A stretch of DNA of 64,000 bases from an uncultured Clostridia bacterium. Lineage in GTDB: Bacteria; Bacillota; Clostridia; Tissierellales; Peptoniphilaceae. The notes beneath the pieces are model-generated. The model saw only the letters and a list, made by a program, of their open reading frames with translations, was not told where the DNA came from and did not search any database. A program made the position numbers and the translations under genes. Within the stretch, counting starts at the first letter, position 1. Every line of letters starts with the position of its first letter. The DNA is taken from NCBI GenBank assembly GCA_947254025.1, contig CAMYBS010000001.1, positions 62,001 through 126,000 on the forward strand, in the 5' to 3' direction. This document shows positions 1 through 8,921 of this stretch, piece after piece.

Positions 1-780
1 TCCACCCGCACCACTTTGGTAGCTAAAGCCATCTTTAAGTAGTCCTGATGCCTTCATTACTTTAAGTGTATCTTTAGCAATCTTAAGTCCAACTGGGTCT
101 TTAGTAACTTTTGTTGTTCCTGATACTATACCGTTTTTATCACCAATGCTATCTACTTTTAAAATGTAATCTACATAGTCTTCTGTAATATCGCTTGGAT
201 AGTTAGGATATTCAACTATTGTATCTGTTATAGCGATTTTCTTTTTAGCATAGATAGCATCAGCTATAGCATAGCCCATAGATCCGCAGGATGCTTCTCC
301 ATTAACTCCAGAGATATTACCCATAGGGTCACAAGATGGAGCTGCAATAAAAGCGTAATCAATCACCACGTCTTTATCGATTATGCTTCTAGCTCTTCCG
401 CCATGCGATTGCATTAGTATCTTTCCTTTAAGCTTTCCTTTTGATATAGCCTTAGCCAAATCACCAGATATATATGATGTAACTATGTTTGTTATAGTTC
501 CATCTTCAAGAAATGGAATAAGTTCTTTATGAACTGGGAATAATGATGAAGCTACTAATGTTATATCTTTTATGCCTCTCCTTTGTAGTTCAAGCATCAT
601 CATATTTAACACGGCATCACCGTTTCTTAAATGATGATGTGAAGAAACTGTTATACCGTTTTTCAATTCAAGTTTATCAAATAAATCTTTGATACTTTCA
701 TAAACTTTGCATGGCTTTGCTTCTTTCTTAGGATAATCTTTCTTATTTAATATTTTAATATCATCATTATAAAAGCTCAT
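1..780 (-). CDS. citF: Citrate/citramalate lyase alpha subunit (CitF), 3' part missing
   Basis: Alpha subunit, the acyl-CoA:acetate-transferase-like part that swaps acetyl on the acyl carrier subunit for (citra)malyl. The visible 260 codons begin with ATG at 780 and stay open to the window edge. The protein shows the family features SSHHHLRNGD near residue 45 and a Gly-rich GNISGVNGEASCGSMGYA stretch typical of CitF. It overlaps the end of citE by 14 nt, so translation is probably coupled. It is the last visible gene of the glutamate fermentation operon. In this setting the substrate is most likely (S)-citramalate, which is split to acetate and pyruvate. Citrate cleavage by the same enzyme type cannot be excluded from sequence alone. 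Confidence 0.95.
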   Translation of the reverse strand, partial: MSFYNDDIKILNKKDYPKKEAKPCKVYESIKDLFDKLELKNGITVSSHHHLRNGDAVLNMMMLELQRRGIKDITLVASSLFPVHKELIPFLEDGTITNIVTSYISGDLAKAISKGKLKGKILMQSHGGRARSIIDKDVVIDYAFIAAPSCDPMGNISGVNGEASCGSMGYAIADAIYAKKKIAITDTIVEYPNYPSDITEDYVDYILKVDSIGDKNGIVSGTTKVTKDPVGLKIAKDTLKVMKASGLLKDGFSYQSGAGG

Positions 781-1636
781 CATATTCCTCCTTGTAATTG
801 CCAGACATCTTTAAGGTATTTATTGCTCTTAATATTATTGGCCTATCAACCATCTTACCGTCAAGCGAGAATGCTCCTAGACCTTTTTCTTTAGCATCTT
901 TAAGTGCTTCCATAACTTTGATTGCGTGATTAACATCTTCCTTGCTTGGAGAGAAAATTTCATTGACTGGATCAACATGTCTTGGAGATATTAAAGCCTT
1001 ACCTGTCATACCCATAGCCTTAGCTTTCTTAGTATCCATAATTAAGCCTTCTATATCATCAGTATCTGTCCATGGAGTATCAACTGCTTGTAGACCAAGC
1101 GACTTTGCACATGAAACTATTCTCATTCTTGAGTACTTAATTTCATCTGATTCTTTTGTTCTCTTTGCACCTAAGTCAAGTGTTAAGTCTTCAGCTCCTA
1201 ATAAAACACCTTTTACTCTATTCGATTTAGCAAGGATGTTTCTAGCGTCTTCAACACCTTGAGATGTTTCGATTAAGCAAAATATATCATACTTTTGATT
1301 ATTATCATCCAAATACTTAGAAAGCGCTTCAACTGATTCTTGGGATGCTTTGGCAAGCATAATGCCATCAAAATTTAGTCCCTTTAATGCATCTAGGTCT
1401 TTATAGAAGTAATCAGTGTCAAGAGGATTAACTCTAACATATATATCTGATCCACCCTTACCTTCAGACTTAAATGTTTTTAAATATTCTTTAACAAGTT
1501 CTCTTGCTGCGTCTTTCTCAGGTAGAGATACTGCATCTTCTAAGTCTATAATTATAGCATCTGCTCCAAGTATATCAGACGATTGCAACATACCTGGATT
1601 GTTACCAGGCATAAATAACATAGTTCTATAGTTCAT
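767..1636 (-). CDS. citE: Citrate/citramalate lyase beta subunit (CitE)
   Basis: Beta subunit (289 aa, normal family length) of the HpcH/HpaI-like TIM-barrel family. It performs the retro-Claisen cleavage of the (citra)malyl thioester to acetyl-carrier plus the oxo acid, here inferred to be pyruvate. Visible landmarks are the N-terminal MLFMPGNNP loop and the acidic GADAIIIDLEDAV strand around residues 24-36, whose Asp/Glu help bind Mg2+. A clear AAGGAG site precedes ATG 1636, which lies inside the end of citD (11-nt overlap). It acts in the cytoplasm as part of a CitDEF complex. The assignment is firm; the substrate is inferred from the neighbouring mesaconase and methylaspartate genes. Confidence 0.96.
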   Translation of the reverse strand: MNYRTMLFMPGNNPGMLQSSDILGADAIIIDLEDAVSLPEKDAARELVKEYLKTFKSEGKGGSDIYVRVNPLDTDYFYKDLDALKGLNFDGIMLAKASQESVEALSKYLDDNNQKYDIFCLIETSQGVEDARNILAKSNRVKGVLLGAEDLTLDLGAKRTKESDEIKYSRMRIVSCAKSLGLQAVDTPWTDTDDIEGLIMDTKKAKAMGMTGKALISPRHVDPVNEIFSPSKEDVNHAIKVMEALKDAKEKGLGAFSLDGKMVDRPIILRAINTLKMSGNYKEEYDELL

Positions 1637-1907
1637 TTTGACTCCTTTCGATTGCAGTTCTCATTCTCGCTCTAATGGTAAAGTCTAAAGCTCCCTTATC
1701 GTTAATGACGATATTCGCTTTCTTCACGCCTTCATCTTCAAGTACCTCATTAATAGCTTTTAGAATCATATCACCATATTGCTCCTTAACAACAGAGTTT
1801 AGTGTGATTTCTAATTTGTCAGAAGGTTCTATCATAATCATAAGATCATTTGATTCAAGCGAACCTGCCTTTGCAGCTTTGCTAATTACTCGTTCTTTTC
1901 TTTCCAT
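1626..1907 (-). CDS. citD: Citrate/citramalate lyase acyl carrier protein, gamma subunit (CitD)
   Basis: Small acyl carrier subunit (93 aa) that carries the phosphoribosyl-dephospho-CoA group. The segment GSLESNDLM aligns by eye with GTLESSDVM of Klebsiella CitD, which makes Ser19 the likely attachment site. Start ATG 1907 overlaps the upstream gene by 22 nt but has an AAGGAG site 8 nt ahead, so the overlap is probably real. The genes that make and attach the cofactor (citX, citG) and acetylate it (citC) are not in this window. They may lie beyond the left edge, downstream of citF. Confidence 0.94.
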   Translation of the reverse strand: MERKERVISKAAKAGSLESNDLMIMIEPSDKLEITLNSVVKEQYGDMILKAINEVLEDEGVKKANIVINDKGALDFTIRARMRTAIERSQNEL

Positions 1908-2452
1908 TCTAAATACTCCTTCTTGCCTTCAATATATAGATCCTTTCCATTTGGGTCAACTATAACAGTTGCTGGAAACTTTTCTACAGTTATCTCTCTA
2001 AGAGCTTCAGCTCCTAAATCTTCGTAAGCAATAATCTTAGCAGTTTTTATTCTATCAGCAATAATTGCAGCAGCGCCACCTATAGCGGCGAAGTAGCATG
2101 CGCCATGCTCAACAATCTTAGCTTTTACATTGTCATCTCTCTTGCCTTTGCCTATCATGCCCATAACTCCTGCGTCCATCATTTGTGGTGCATATGGATC
2201 CATTCTATAGCTTGTAGTAGGTCCTGCTGAGCCAATTACTCTTCCAGGTTTTGCAGGTGATGGTCCTACATAGTAAATACAAGCTCCTTTTGGATCGAAC
2301 GGCAATTCTTTACCTTCATTAAGTAGTTCAACTAATCTTTTATGAGCTGCATCTCTTGCTGTGTATATTGTACCTGTTATTAATACATTGTCGCCTGCTT
2401 TTAAATTTTTAAGAGTTTCTCTTGTAAATGGTGTTTTAATTTCTATAGCCAT
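1886..2452 (-). CDS. Class I fumarase/mesaconase beta subunit
   Basis: C-terminal (beta) half of a two-subunit class I [4Fe-4S] hydro-lyase, 188 aa. The motif GPTTSYRMDPY near residues 75-86 is the family's substrate-binding stretch, and GMIGKGKRDD follows. With the alpha subunit immediately upstream it would hydrate mesaconate to (S)-citramalate; class I enzymes of this kind also act on fumarate. The start ATG 2452 has an AAGGGGG site. It lies between the alpha subunit (14 nt upstream) and citD (22-nt overlap). The mesaconase role is inferred from its position between methylaspartate ammonia-lyase and citramalate lyase genes. Confidence 0.93.
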   Translation of the reverse strand: MAIEIKTPFTRETLKNLKAGDNVLITGTIYTARDAAHKRLVELLNEGKELPFDPKGACIYYVGPSPAKPGRVIGSAGPTTSYRMDPYAPQMMDAGVMGMIGKGKRDDNVKAKIVEHGACYFAAIGGAAAIIADRIKTAKIIAYEDLGAEALREITVEKFPATVIVDPNGKDLYIEGKKEYLEWKEKNE

Positions 2453-2466
2453 AGTAATATCCCCCT

Positions 2467-3306
2467 TTATAATGAAATAACTTTGTGTCTAGCAGCGTGA
2501 CATTGAATGTTAACAGCTACAGGTAGTCCAGCTATGTGTGTTGGATGAGTATTTATAAAGACTCTTAAGGCTGTTGTCTTACCGCCAAATCCTTGAGGTC
2601 CAATACCTAATTCATTAATCTTTTCAAGTAATTCTTTTTCAAGATCAGCATAGAATGGATTTTTATTATAATCATCTATATCTCTCATAAGAGATTCCTT
2701 CGCCATGATACATGATTTTTCGAAGTCTCCTCCTATACCCACACCTACAACTATAGGTGGGCATGGGTTTGGTCCAGCTGTTTCAACTGTTTCAAGAATA
2801 AATTTCTTAACACCTTCAAGTCCATCAGCAGGTTTAAGCATCTTTTGCTTAGACATATTTTCTGATCCAAAGCCTTTGGCAGCAAAAGCTATTTCGAATA
2901 TATCGCCTTCAACTATTTCAAAGTGAATGATAGCTGGAGTGTTATCCTTTGTATTAACTCTATCGATAGGGTCTTTAACAACAGATTTTCTAAGGTAACC
3001 ATCAGTATACGCTTCTCTTACCGCTTGGTTTATAGCATCTTTTATAGATCCGTCCACATGTACGTCTTGTCCAATCTTAACAAAGCAAATAACCATACCA
3101 GTATCTTGACACATTGGAACGCTATCTCTTTGTGCAAGATTATCGTTATCTATGATAGTTGTTATTGTTTCTTTCGCTAGAGGCCACTTTTCTTTATCTC
3201 TAAGTTCAACAAGTCTGTTCATTACGTCTCTTGGTAGAACTGAAGCTATTTCCAATAGACCCTCTTTTAATTTTTTAGTGATATCACTACTTTTAATCTC
3301 TCTCAA
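2467..3306 (-). CDS. Class I fumarase/mesaconase alpha subunit
   Basis: Alpha subunit (279 aa) of an oxygen-sensitive [4Fe-4S] hydro-lyase. Likely cluster cysteines are C66 in VPMCQDTG, the Cys in GPNPCPP and the Cys in KSCIMAKESL, spaced as in class I fumarases. The start is TTG at 3306, eight nt behind a GGGGGT site; no in-frame ATG fits better. It partners with the beta subunit encoded 14 nt downstream. In the methylaspartate pathway this enzyme makes (S)-citramalate. A 13-bp hairpin separates it from mal upstream. A plain fumarase function is the alternative, but the operon context argues for mesaconase. Confidence 0.93.
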   Translation of the reverse strand: MREIKSSDITKKLKEGLLEIASVLPRDVMNRLVELRDKEKWPLAKETITTIIDNDNLAQRDSVPMCQDTGMVICFVKIGQDVHVDGSIKDAINQAVREAYTDGYLRKSVVKDPIDRVNTKDNTPAIIHFEIVEGDIFEIAFAAKGFGSENMSKQKMLKPADGLEGVKKFILETVETAGPNPCPPIVVGVGIGGDFEKSCIMAKESLMRDIDDYNKNPFYADLEKELLEKINELGIGPQGFGGKTTALRVFINTHPTHIAGLPVAVNIQCHAARHKVISL

Positions 3307-3330
3307 AATTTTACCCCCTATGTATAATAT

Positions 3331-3359
3331 GAAAGTAGCAATACAATATTGCTACTTTC
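3331..3359 (-). other. Intercistronic hairpin between mal and mesaconase alpha
   Basis: A perfect 13-bp inverted repeat, GAAAGTAGCAATA and TATTGCTACTTTC, separated by three bases. It lies in the 64-nt gap after the mal stop codon. On the minus strand it is followed by ATATTATACAT rather than a U-tract, so it does not look like a full intrinsic terminator. An RNA-stability or processing element that sets different transcript levels for the two halves of the operon is a reasonable reading. Confidence 0.7.
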
Positions 3360-3370
3360 AATGAAAAATA

Positions 3371-4609
3371 TTATCTGTTATTAACTAGTGCTACTACTCT
3401 GTTCATTTCGTTATTAACGATCATGATACCTTCGTCAACACCCATACCTGGTTTAGCTAATTGTTGATCAGCTCCTGTAGCCATAGAAATATTTACTAAT
3501 ACTTCAGCAGATCTGTTAGTTTCATTGCAAGTACCACCGCAGTAAGCACCTACATGGTGATCTTTACAATATTTAACAGCTTCAATAGTGTTATTGATTC
3601 CGCCTAAGTCTGGAGTCTTGATTTGAATCATGTGTCCAGCGCCATTATCAACGAAGTAAACAACGTCTTCATAAGTGTTGCACCATTCATCAGCAACTAA
3701 TTCTACATTGATCTTTTCATCATCAAGCTTCTTAGTTAAGTCTCTAAGAACTTCCATTTGTTTTGTTCTTTCACCCATGTCCATAGGTCCTTCAATTCTA
3801 AGTTTGAATGGTTTAGCAGCTTCTTCAAGTGTCTTTAGATATTCAGCCATCTTGTCAACATCGTTGTTAAAAGCATCCCCTATTGTTCCATATACGTCGA
3901 TGTGGAAAATTGGGTTGTATGATTCATTGTGTCTATGTTCAATAATTCTGTTTCTTAACCAAACAACATATTCTCTTAATAATTCACCGTTTTTACCAGT
4001 TTTTTCTTCAACATTATTAAATAGACCGTGAGGTAAAACGTCTGCTTCTTTTATAATCATCTTGTCAGCGTTTAAATATCTGTCATCGCCTGATTGAGCA
4101 AATATAGGAACTCTCTTTATTTCAACGCCAGTATTATATTCTTTTTTAACAACTTCTGCCATAGTTACTTTATTAGTCTTAGCAACTGCATCAAGTAAAG
4201 CTTGAGTGATGCCATATCTAATGGCAGTGTGTAATCTCTTGCCATCTACATGCATGTGGTCGAACTCTTCAGCCATTTCCTTGAAAGTAGTTATTTCTCT
4301 ACCTTCTAGTTTAGGTGCAATGTTTTTATTGATAAATGCAATAAAATCTTCTGCTAAGAAAAGTGGGTCTCTTCCACCTGCTCCTGAGTATTGAACTGCT
4401 GCACAGTCACCTAGTGCAACTTGTCCGTCTTCAAGAACTAACATAACTGAGATTGATTCTCCAGCTTGTCTGATTGCTTTAAAACCTGGAGTTACAGGAT
4501 CTCCTAAATAAAACATTCCATCATGTTTTGCGCCTAATTTGATAGCCTTTTGGTCATCAAAGTAAAAACCTGTTTTACCTGCTGAGCAGATAACTTTTTT
4601 AATTTTCAT
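3371..4609 (-). CDS. mal: Methylaspartate ammonia-lyase
   Basis: Removes ammonia from (2S,3S)-3-methylaspartate to give mesaconate; enolase superfamily, Mg2+ dependent. The 412-aa protein follows the Clostridium tetanomorphum enzyme closely: TGFYFDDQKAIKLG at the N-terminus, GDCAAVQYSGAGGRDPLF, and the catalytic-lysine segment QIKTPDLGG followed by GAYCGGTCNETNRSAEV. I choose ATG 4609 because GGAG lies 8 nt before it. The in-frame TTG at 4615 would sit only 2 nt from that site. The gene is 20 nt downstream of glmE, the same order as in clostridial mut operons. Cytoplasmic homodimer by family knowledge. Confidence 0.97.
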   Translation of the reverse strand: MKIKKVICSAGKTGFYFDDQKAIKLGAKHDGMFYLGDPVTPGFKAIRQAGESISVMLVLEDGQVALGDCAAVQYSGAGGRDPLFLAEDFIAFINKNIAPKLEGREITTFKEMAEEFDHMHVDGKRLHTAIRYGITQALLDAVAKTNKVTMAEVVKKEYNTGVEIKRVPIFAQSGDDRYLNADKMIIKEADVLPHGLFNNVEEKTGKNGELLREYVVWLRNRIIEHRHNESYNPIFHIDVYGTIGDAFNNDVDKMAEYLKTLEEAAKPFKLRIEGPMDMGERTKQMEVLRDLTKKLDDEKINVELVADEWCNTYEDVVYFVDNGAGHMIQIKTPDLGGINNTIEAVKYCKDHHVGAYCGGTCNETNRSAEVLVNISMATGADQQLAKPGMGVDEGIMIVNNEMNRVVALVNNR

Positions 4610-4629
4610 AATCAAGTCTCCTTTTTATA

Positions 4630-6087
4630 TTAATTATTTTTTGGTCTACCTATTAATCTTCCGAAGCCAACTGCAAATATATCGTCAGTTGTCATGTCAA
4701 AGCTTACTGGACGTCCTTCGAATTTTGCTCTTTCTTCAAGCTTTTCTCTATTGATATCAAGTATATCTTTTGTAAATGGTAAGTTGCCAGTGAATAGATA
4801 TCTAACAGCACCATTATTATCTCTAGCTGGCATCATCTTTCCTGCATTGTACTTAGATGGAGCAAATGGTACGTCCATAACTCCTTGTGCAAAGCCTTCT
4901 ACAGTACCAACAGCTAAGTCACCCTTACCTAATTCAAATAGTTTTTCTATAATACATCTTGTTTCTGCTTTTATTAGTTCAATTTCCGCTCTTAATTCTT
5001 TACCTTCTGGTAATAATTGACCTTCTGTCATATTAAGAACCATCTTAGTAGCTCTAATACCTTCTGCGTTTGCTTCCTTAGTTGGAATACCAATAGCTTC
5101 GTGAGGTGTCTTAACGATAACTTTTGTAGCTCCTGCTAATGAACCAGTTGCAGCACCCCAAGATATAACGCCAAAGGCTTTAGCTTCATCTTGAGGGAAG
5201 CCGCCCATCCATTGGTGGAATACTGTAGTTATTAATACATCGTTATATCCAAATTTCTTTAAGTATTCATTAACTTGTTCTTCAAGCGATCTAATTGCTG
5301 CTACGTCTTGAATTAAGTTACCGCATTGACCGTAGCCAACAGTTATGTTTTTAACTCCTTGTTCAGCTGCTAGCAAAGCTTCTACTATAGCAACTGCGTT
5401 TGATGTTGATGGTGGACAAAGTGTACCAGTAAGTGGTCCAAATGGTTCTCTGTTGATGTGTACACCATTTTCTTCATAGAAACCTACTAGTCTGTCACAA
5501 TATTGCCAGTCATGTAAGCATTTATCTATAGGAACAGATTTTGCATATGGAACGTTGTAGCTTATAGCTCCACCTTCATTTGATGTGAATCCACCTGCGT
5601 GAATGATTTCAGAAAGCAATCTTGAATCTGGTGTACCATGTCTTGCTTGAAGAGGTTTAGAAACAGCATCATAAACCATTCTACAGCCTTTAACTCCGTG
5701 GTTAACTGCTGGGAAACCATTTAATAATGATCTTCCTGCTTTTAATGATTCTTTAATACCAACTTCACATTCATCGTATCTATTTTGTCTTGTGTATGAG
5801 TCAATTGTTGATGGCAATAAGTCTGCTCCACCTTGATCAGTTAAGAATGTTAATAATTCTATGTGAGCATCGATTAGAGCAACTCCGGCTCTTGGTTGTG
5901 CTAGTGTTTTGCCTTCTCTTTTTGCCTTTGCCATCACATCGGCAAAGTTCTTCTCTTCAGGAACCTTCTTTAAAAAGTCAATTGCTTCTTGTGAATCAAC
6001 CTCTGCTCCTGTGGGCCATTGTTTAAGAACTTTTTCACGCTCCGCAAAAAATTCTTCATCAGTCCATCTTTTATTTTCTACTTTCAT
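4630..6087 (-). CDS. glmE: Glutamate mutase epsilon (large) subunit
   Basis: Large TIM-barrel subunit of adenosylcobalamin-dependent glutamate mutase, which rearranges L-glutamate to threo-3-methyl-L-aspartate by a radical mechanism. The 485-aa length and stretches such as [33 protein letters not shown] and [12 protein letters not shown] match clostridial MutE/GlmE. An AGGGGG site precedes ATG 6087. It assembles with the small B12-binding subunit GlmS encoded two genes upstream. The intervening glmL is expected to keep the enzyme active. No cobalamin biosynthesis gene or B12 riboswitch is visible here, so the cofactor must be made or imported from elsewhere. Confidence 0.97.
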   Translation of the reverse strand: MKVENKRWTDEEFFAEREKVLKQWPTGAEVDSQEAIDFLKKVPEEKNFADVMAKAKREGKTLAQPRAGVALIDAHIELLTFLTDQGGADLLPSTIDSYTRQNRYDECEVGIKESLKAGRSLLNGFPAVNHGVKGCRMVYDAVSKPLQARHGTPDSRLLSEIIHAGGFTSNEGGAISYNVPYAKSVPIDKCLHDWQYCDRLVGFYEENGVHINREPFGPLTGTLCPPSTSNAVAIVEALLAAEQGVKNITVGYGQCGNLIQDVAAIRSLEEQVNEYLKKFGYNDVLITTVFHQWMGGFPQDEAKAFGVISWGAATGSLAGATKVIVKTPHEAIGIPTKEANAEGIRATKMVLNMTEGQLLPEGKELRAEIELIKAETRCIIEKLFELGKGDLAVGTVEGFAQGVMDVPFAPSKYNAGKMMPARDNNGAVRYLFTGNLPFTKDILDINREKLEERAKFEGRPVSFDMTTDDIFAVGFGRLIGRPKNN

Positions 6088-6096
6088 TGCTTCCCC

Positions 6097-7476
6097 CTAT
6101 ATAACTATATATTTCTTCATCATTCTAACTGCCATGTTTTTATCAATCATTGTTAATAAACCCATAGCTGAAAGTATATAATGTTTATCTACTGAAAATT
6201 CAGGATATCTAGGCTTTAATGAGTTTAAATCTTCCTGATCATAAAGTCCAGCCTTTAGTATTTCATCCGGATGTTCTGAATTAACTAGTATACCTCCAGT
6301 ACCAATCATATGCTTTAGCTCAGTTAGGTCCTTACCTACTTGTTGATACATTGTTCCTAGAGGTGAATAAACAGCTTCTACATAGCCGCAGTGTCTTTTC
6401 ATTGATATGTCAACACAAATCTTTGCCATCATTTCATCGAACTTAATTTCTTTTTCATCGGTGAAAACCAAATCAGTGTGATTGTATCTCTTTTTAAATT
6501 CTTCTTCTACATCATATCCGCTGATATCTAAGTACTTCTTTATCATCCTTAAACCAGATGCTTCATATACGCTCTCTGATGAGTATCTCATACCAAGGTC
6601 ACCTTCAACAGTTCTCTTTGAAAGTGGTTCTTCCAAACCTCTATATATAACACCAGGTTTTGATGGTGCGCCATCTGCTATAGAGTGAATATCTGTTGTC
6701 GCGCCCCCTATGTCAACAACTACTAAATCACCAACGCCATCTTCATCAGGTGTTCCTAAACTAAAAGCTTCTGCCGCCTTTAAAACTGCTTGTGGTGTAG
6801 GCATCAATATGCCCGAGATGTCATCCTCAATGTGTGTCATACCCTTGGCTTTTGTAATTCTTTCCATGAATATGTCTCTAATTGTTTCTCTTGCAGGATT
6901 AACATTGATTTCATTAAGTTTAGGCATTACATTTTCAGTAAGTCTATATTCTACTTTATCTGCAAATATCTTCTCGATTTCATCGTAGCTACTCTTATTT
7001 CCTGCAACTACAACTGGTTTAGTAATGCCAATATCAGCAATTGATTGTGCATTATGTAGAATTACTTCTGTATTGCCTCCGTCAGTTCCTCCAGCTAACA
7101 AAATCATATCTGCGTTTGAATCCCTTAGCTCTTCAATCTCATGAGAGTTCATCTTATATGAATATGTCTTAATAACTCTAGCACCTGCTCCTAAGGCTGC
7201 TCTCTTTGCTGCTTCTGCAGTAAGCTCTGGTACTAGACCTATGGCTGCAATCTTTAAGCCTCCTGCCGCTGAAGAGCAAGCAAGCTTCTTAATAATTTCT
7301 ACATCGCCATCGATCTTTGACATTAAATCCTTATAAGCATTGTGATATCCAATAGCAACATCAGTCTCAACAGTTGTATAACTCTTGGCAGTTGCTATGA
7401 TTTCTTCTTTTTCGATATCTATTAGAGTTAATTTTGTAAATGTGCTTCCAAAATCGATAAAAAGATATGCTTTCAT
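6097..7476 (-). CDS. glmL: Glutamate mutase accessory protein MutL/GlmL (actin-fold ATPase)
   Basis: The 459-aa protein begins with a phosphate-1 loop of the actin/Hsp70 fold (FIDFGSTFTKLTLI, residues 7-20) and has a second nucleotide motif, VVVDIGGATTDIHS, near residue 255. This is the MutL family always found between the two glutamate mutase genes. Its role is thought to be reactivation of the B12 enzyme or exchange of damaged cofactor, by analogy with diol dehydratase reactivases; that role is inferred. It starts directly after the glmS stop codon (no gap) and ends 9 nt before glmE, so all three are probably made together. Confidence 0.96.
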   Translation of the reverse strand: MKAYLFIDFGSTFTKLTLIDIEKEEIIATAKSYTTVETDVAIGYHNAYKDLMSKIDGDVEIIKKLACSSAAGGLKIAAIGLVPELTAEAAKRAALGAGARVIKTYSYKMNSHEIEELRDSNADMILLAGGTDGGNTEVILHNAQSIADIGITKPVVVAGNKSSYDEIEKIFADKVEYRLTENVMPKLNEINVNPARETIRDIFMERITKAKGMTHIEDDISGILMPTPQAVLKAAEAFSLGTPDEDGVGDLVVVDIGGATTDIHSIADGAPSKPGVIYRGLEEPLSKRTVEGDLGMRYSSESVYEASGLRMIKKYLDISGYDVEEEFKKRYNHTDLVFTDEKEIKFDEMMAKICVDISMKRHCGYVEAVYSPLGTMYQQVGKDLTELKHMIGTGGILVNSEHPDEILKAGLYDQEDLNSLKPRYPEFSVDKHYILSAMGLLTMIDKNMAVRMMKKYIVI

Positions 7477-7899
7477 TTAATTAATTCCTAAGTCCTTTTT
7501 CATATCTGCAATTGTAACTTCAGGACTAGTTCCTGGTGGATAAACCCTATTAAAGCCCATAGCTTTAAATCTAGGTTCTACTTCTTCCCACTTTTGTTTA
7601 CCAACAACTATATTGCCTCCAACATAAAGTGGTATGTCTTTAAGACCTGCTTCATCACATGCTTCTCTCATGCCCTTGCAGTCTATCTCTCCTTGACCAT
7701 ATAGTGATGATACACAGATTAGGTCCGCTTTAGTTTCAACAGCTGCGTTGATGAAGTCTTCTTGAGGTGATAAAACACCTATGTTAACTACGTTAAAGCC
7801 AGCATTATTAAAAGCGTGGTCTAATATAGTTAATCCAACTGCGTGACAATCTGATCCAATTACCCCTAGGATGATTGTCTTACCATTTTTTTCTTTCAT
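7477..7899 (-). CDS. glmS: Glutamate mutase sigma (B12-binding) subunit
   Basis: Small Rossmann-like subunit (140 aa) that holds adenosylcobalamin. The signature DxHxxG is present as D17-C-H19-A-V-G22, with His19 the lower axial cobalt ligand. [12 protein letters not shown] and [10 protein letters not shown] complete the cobalamin pocket. Similarity to Clostridium cochlearium MutS is obvious by eye over the whole length. It is the first gene of the operon, preceded by GGAGGAG 6 nt before ATG 7899. The symbol glmS here means glutamate mutase S, not glucosamine-6-phosphate synthase. Confidence 0.97.
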   Translation of the reverse strand: MKEKNGKTIILGVIGSDCHAVGLTILDHAFNNAGFNVVNIGVLSPQEDFINAAVETKADLICVSSLYGQGEIDCKGMREACDEAGLKDIPLYVGGNIVVGKQKWEEVEPRFKAMGFNRVYPPGTSPEVTIADMKKDLGIN

Positions 7900-7917
7900 T
7901 GTACTCCTCCTATTTGA

Positions 7918-7964
7918 ATTATATTCTCATTTTATCATATAAACATATAATTTTAAATAGTAAA
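7918..7964 (-). promoter_or_regulatory. Candidate promoter region of the glutamate fermentation operon
   Basis: Two possible -10 boxes are seen on the minus strand: TATGAT at 7934-7939, with a weak -35 TTTACT at 7959-7964 (19-nt spacer), and TATAAT at 7918-7923 without a good -35. Either would start the glmS transcript shortly before its ribosome site. Neither is strong, so the start point is uncertain. Confidence 0.3.
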
Positions 7965-7983
7965 AACTCATTTTTTACGGCGC

Positions 7984-8091
7984 TTTACTTGCAATGAATA
8001 AATTTAATGTTAATTTTCAAAATCTGTCAATTATGACTTAAAAATGCGTGCTTTTTAAATATTTTTGCAACATCTTATTTTTTACTTGCAA
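7984..8091. repeat. Repeated TTTACTTGCAA motif upstream of glmS
   Basis: The 11-mer TTTACTTGCAA occurs at 7984-7994 and again at 8081-8091, with a further TTTTTGCAA at 8062-8070. All lie in the 218-bp gap between glmS and cutC, upstream of the glm promoter candidates. They could be binding sites of a regulator of the fermentation operon. The gap otherwise holds only AT-rich sequence; I see no cobalamin riboswitch or coding sequence. Confidence 0.4.
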
Positions 8092-8117
8092 ATCAAATTG
8101 TTAAATTTTTGTCATAG

Positions 8118-8858
8118 TTATCTAAATGACTTTATTATTCGTTTCAAATACTCCTCATCTGCCAAATAATATGTTCCTTCATCTTCATTTGGATTAGTTC
8201 CAAAGAAAAGCTTTTTATTTGCTAACGTAGATTTATCAATAAAAACTTTATTTGATGATATGTGCAATTGATCTACATGCAACTTAGCTTTAATAAAATC
8301 AATGTTATTCTCTCTTACTCCGCCTGTGATAAACTCTAATTTACCGTGATATTTTTCATATAATGAATTAATAATTTTATAAGTATCTGTGATTTTATTA
8401 TCTCCGCCCTTAGTTAATACACGTTTAAAGCCAAGTTCTATAAGCTTTTTGCAATTAGCATCTAAGTCTGGATCTATATCGAACGCTCTATGAAAAACAT
8501 TGTCCATGCCTTCGCAGTATTTAAGTAGATACTCATTTGCCTTCATATTGATGCTTCCGTCATCATTCAAAACACCAAAAACAAAACCTTGCACTCCAAG
8601 CTCTTTAAGTGCTATGATATCTTCTTTCATAACATCTAAATCATACTTTGAATATGAGAAGCCTGCTTGTCTAGGTCTTATCATTGCAACAAAAGGTATA
8701 TCTAGCTCGTTAAGTACCTTCTTACACAATCCAAAAGAAGGTGTAATACCGCCTAAGACAGTTGATGCTATTAATTCTACTCTATCAGCTCCTGCTCTTT
8801 GTGCTATGAGTGTTGATTCAAATGAGTCAGTGCATACTTCTAATGTATATTTCATCAT
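8118..8858 (-). CDS. cutC: CutC family protein
   Basis: A 246-aa TIM-barrel protein of the CutC family. Recognisable parts are the N-terminal LEVCTDSFEST, GADRVELIASTVLGGITPS near residues 24-42, FVAMIRPRQAGF, and VLTKGGDN/FITGGVRENN in the C-terminal half. CutC was described as a copper homeostasis protein, but its biochemical activity is unsettled, so I do not assign a reaction. Two adjacent ATG codons (8858 and 8855) follow a GGAGG site and either may be used. It is a single gene with its own promoter, divergent from the hydrolase at 8988. Confidence 0.9.
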   Translation of the reverse strand: MMKYTLEVCTDSFESTLIAQRAGADRVELIASTVLGGITPSFGLCKKVLNELDIPFVAMIRPRQAGFSYSKYDLDVMKEDIIALKELGVQGFVFGVLNDDGSINMKANEYLLKYCEGMDNVFHRAFDIDPDLDANCKKLIELGFKRVLTKGGDNKITDTYKIINSLYEKYHGKLEFITGGVRENNIDFIKAKLHVDQLHISSNKVFIDKSTLANKKLFFGTNPNEDEGTYYLADEEYLKRIIKSFR

Positions 8859-8886
8859 ATTACCTCCAATCTATCTGTTTACTTGT

Positions 8887-8915
8887 ATTATATCATATAT
8901 TACTTTAAATGATAA
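8887..8915 (-). promoter_or_regulatory. Promoter of cutC
   Basis: Minus-strand TTATCA (8910-8915), 17-nt spacer, TATAAT (8887-8892). It gives a leader of about 25 nt before the cutC start and is back to back with the promoter of the divergent hydrolase gene. Confidence 0.5.
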
Positions 8916-8921
8916 TAATTA

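Noticed and set aside
7900..8117. Cobalamin riboswitch before the B12-dependent glutamate mutase genes
   Set aside because: No B12-box or extended structured leader could be seen; the sequence is plain AT-rich.
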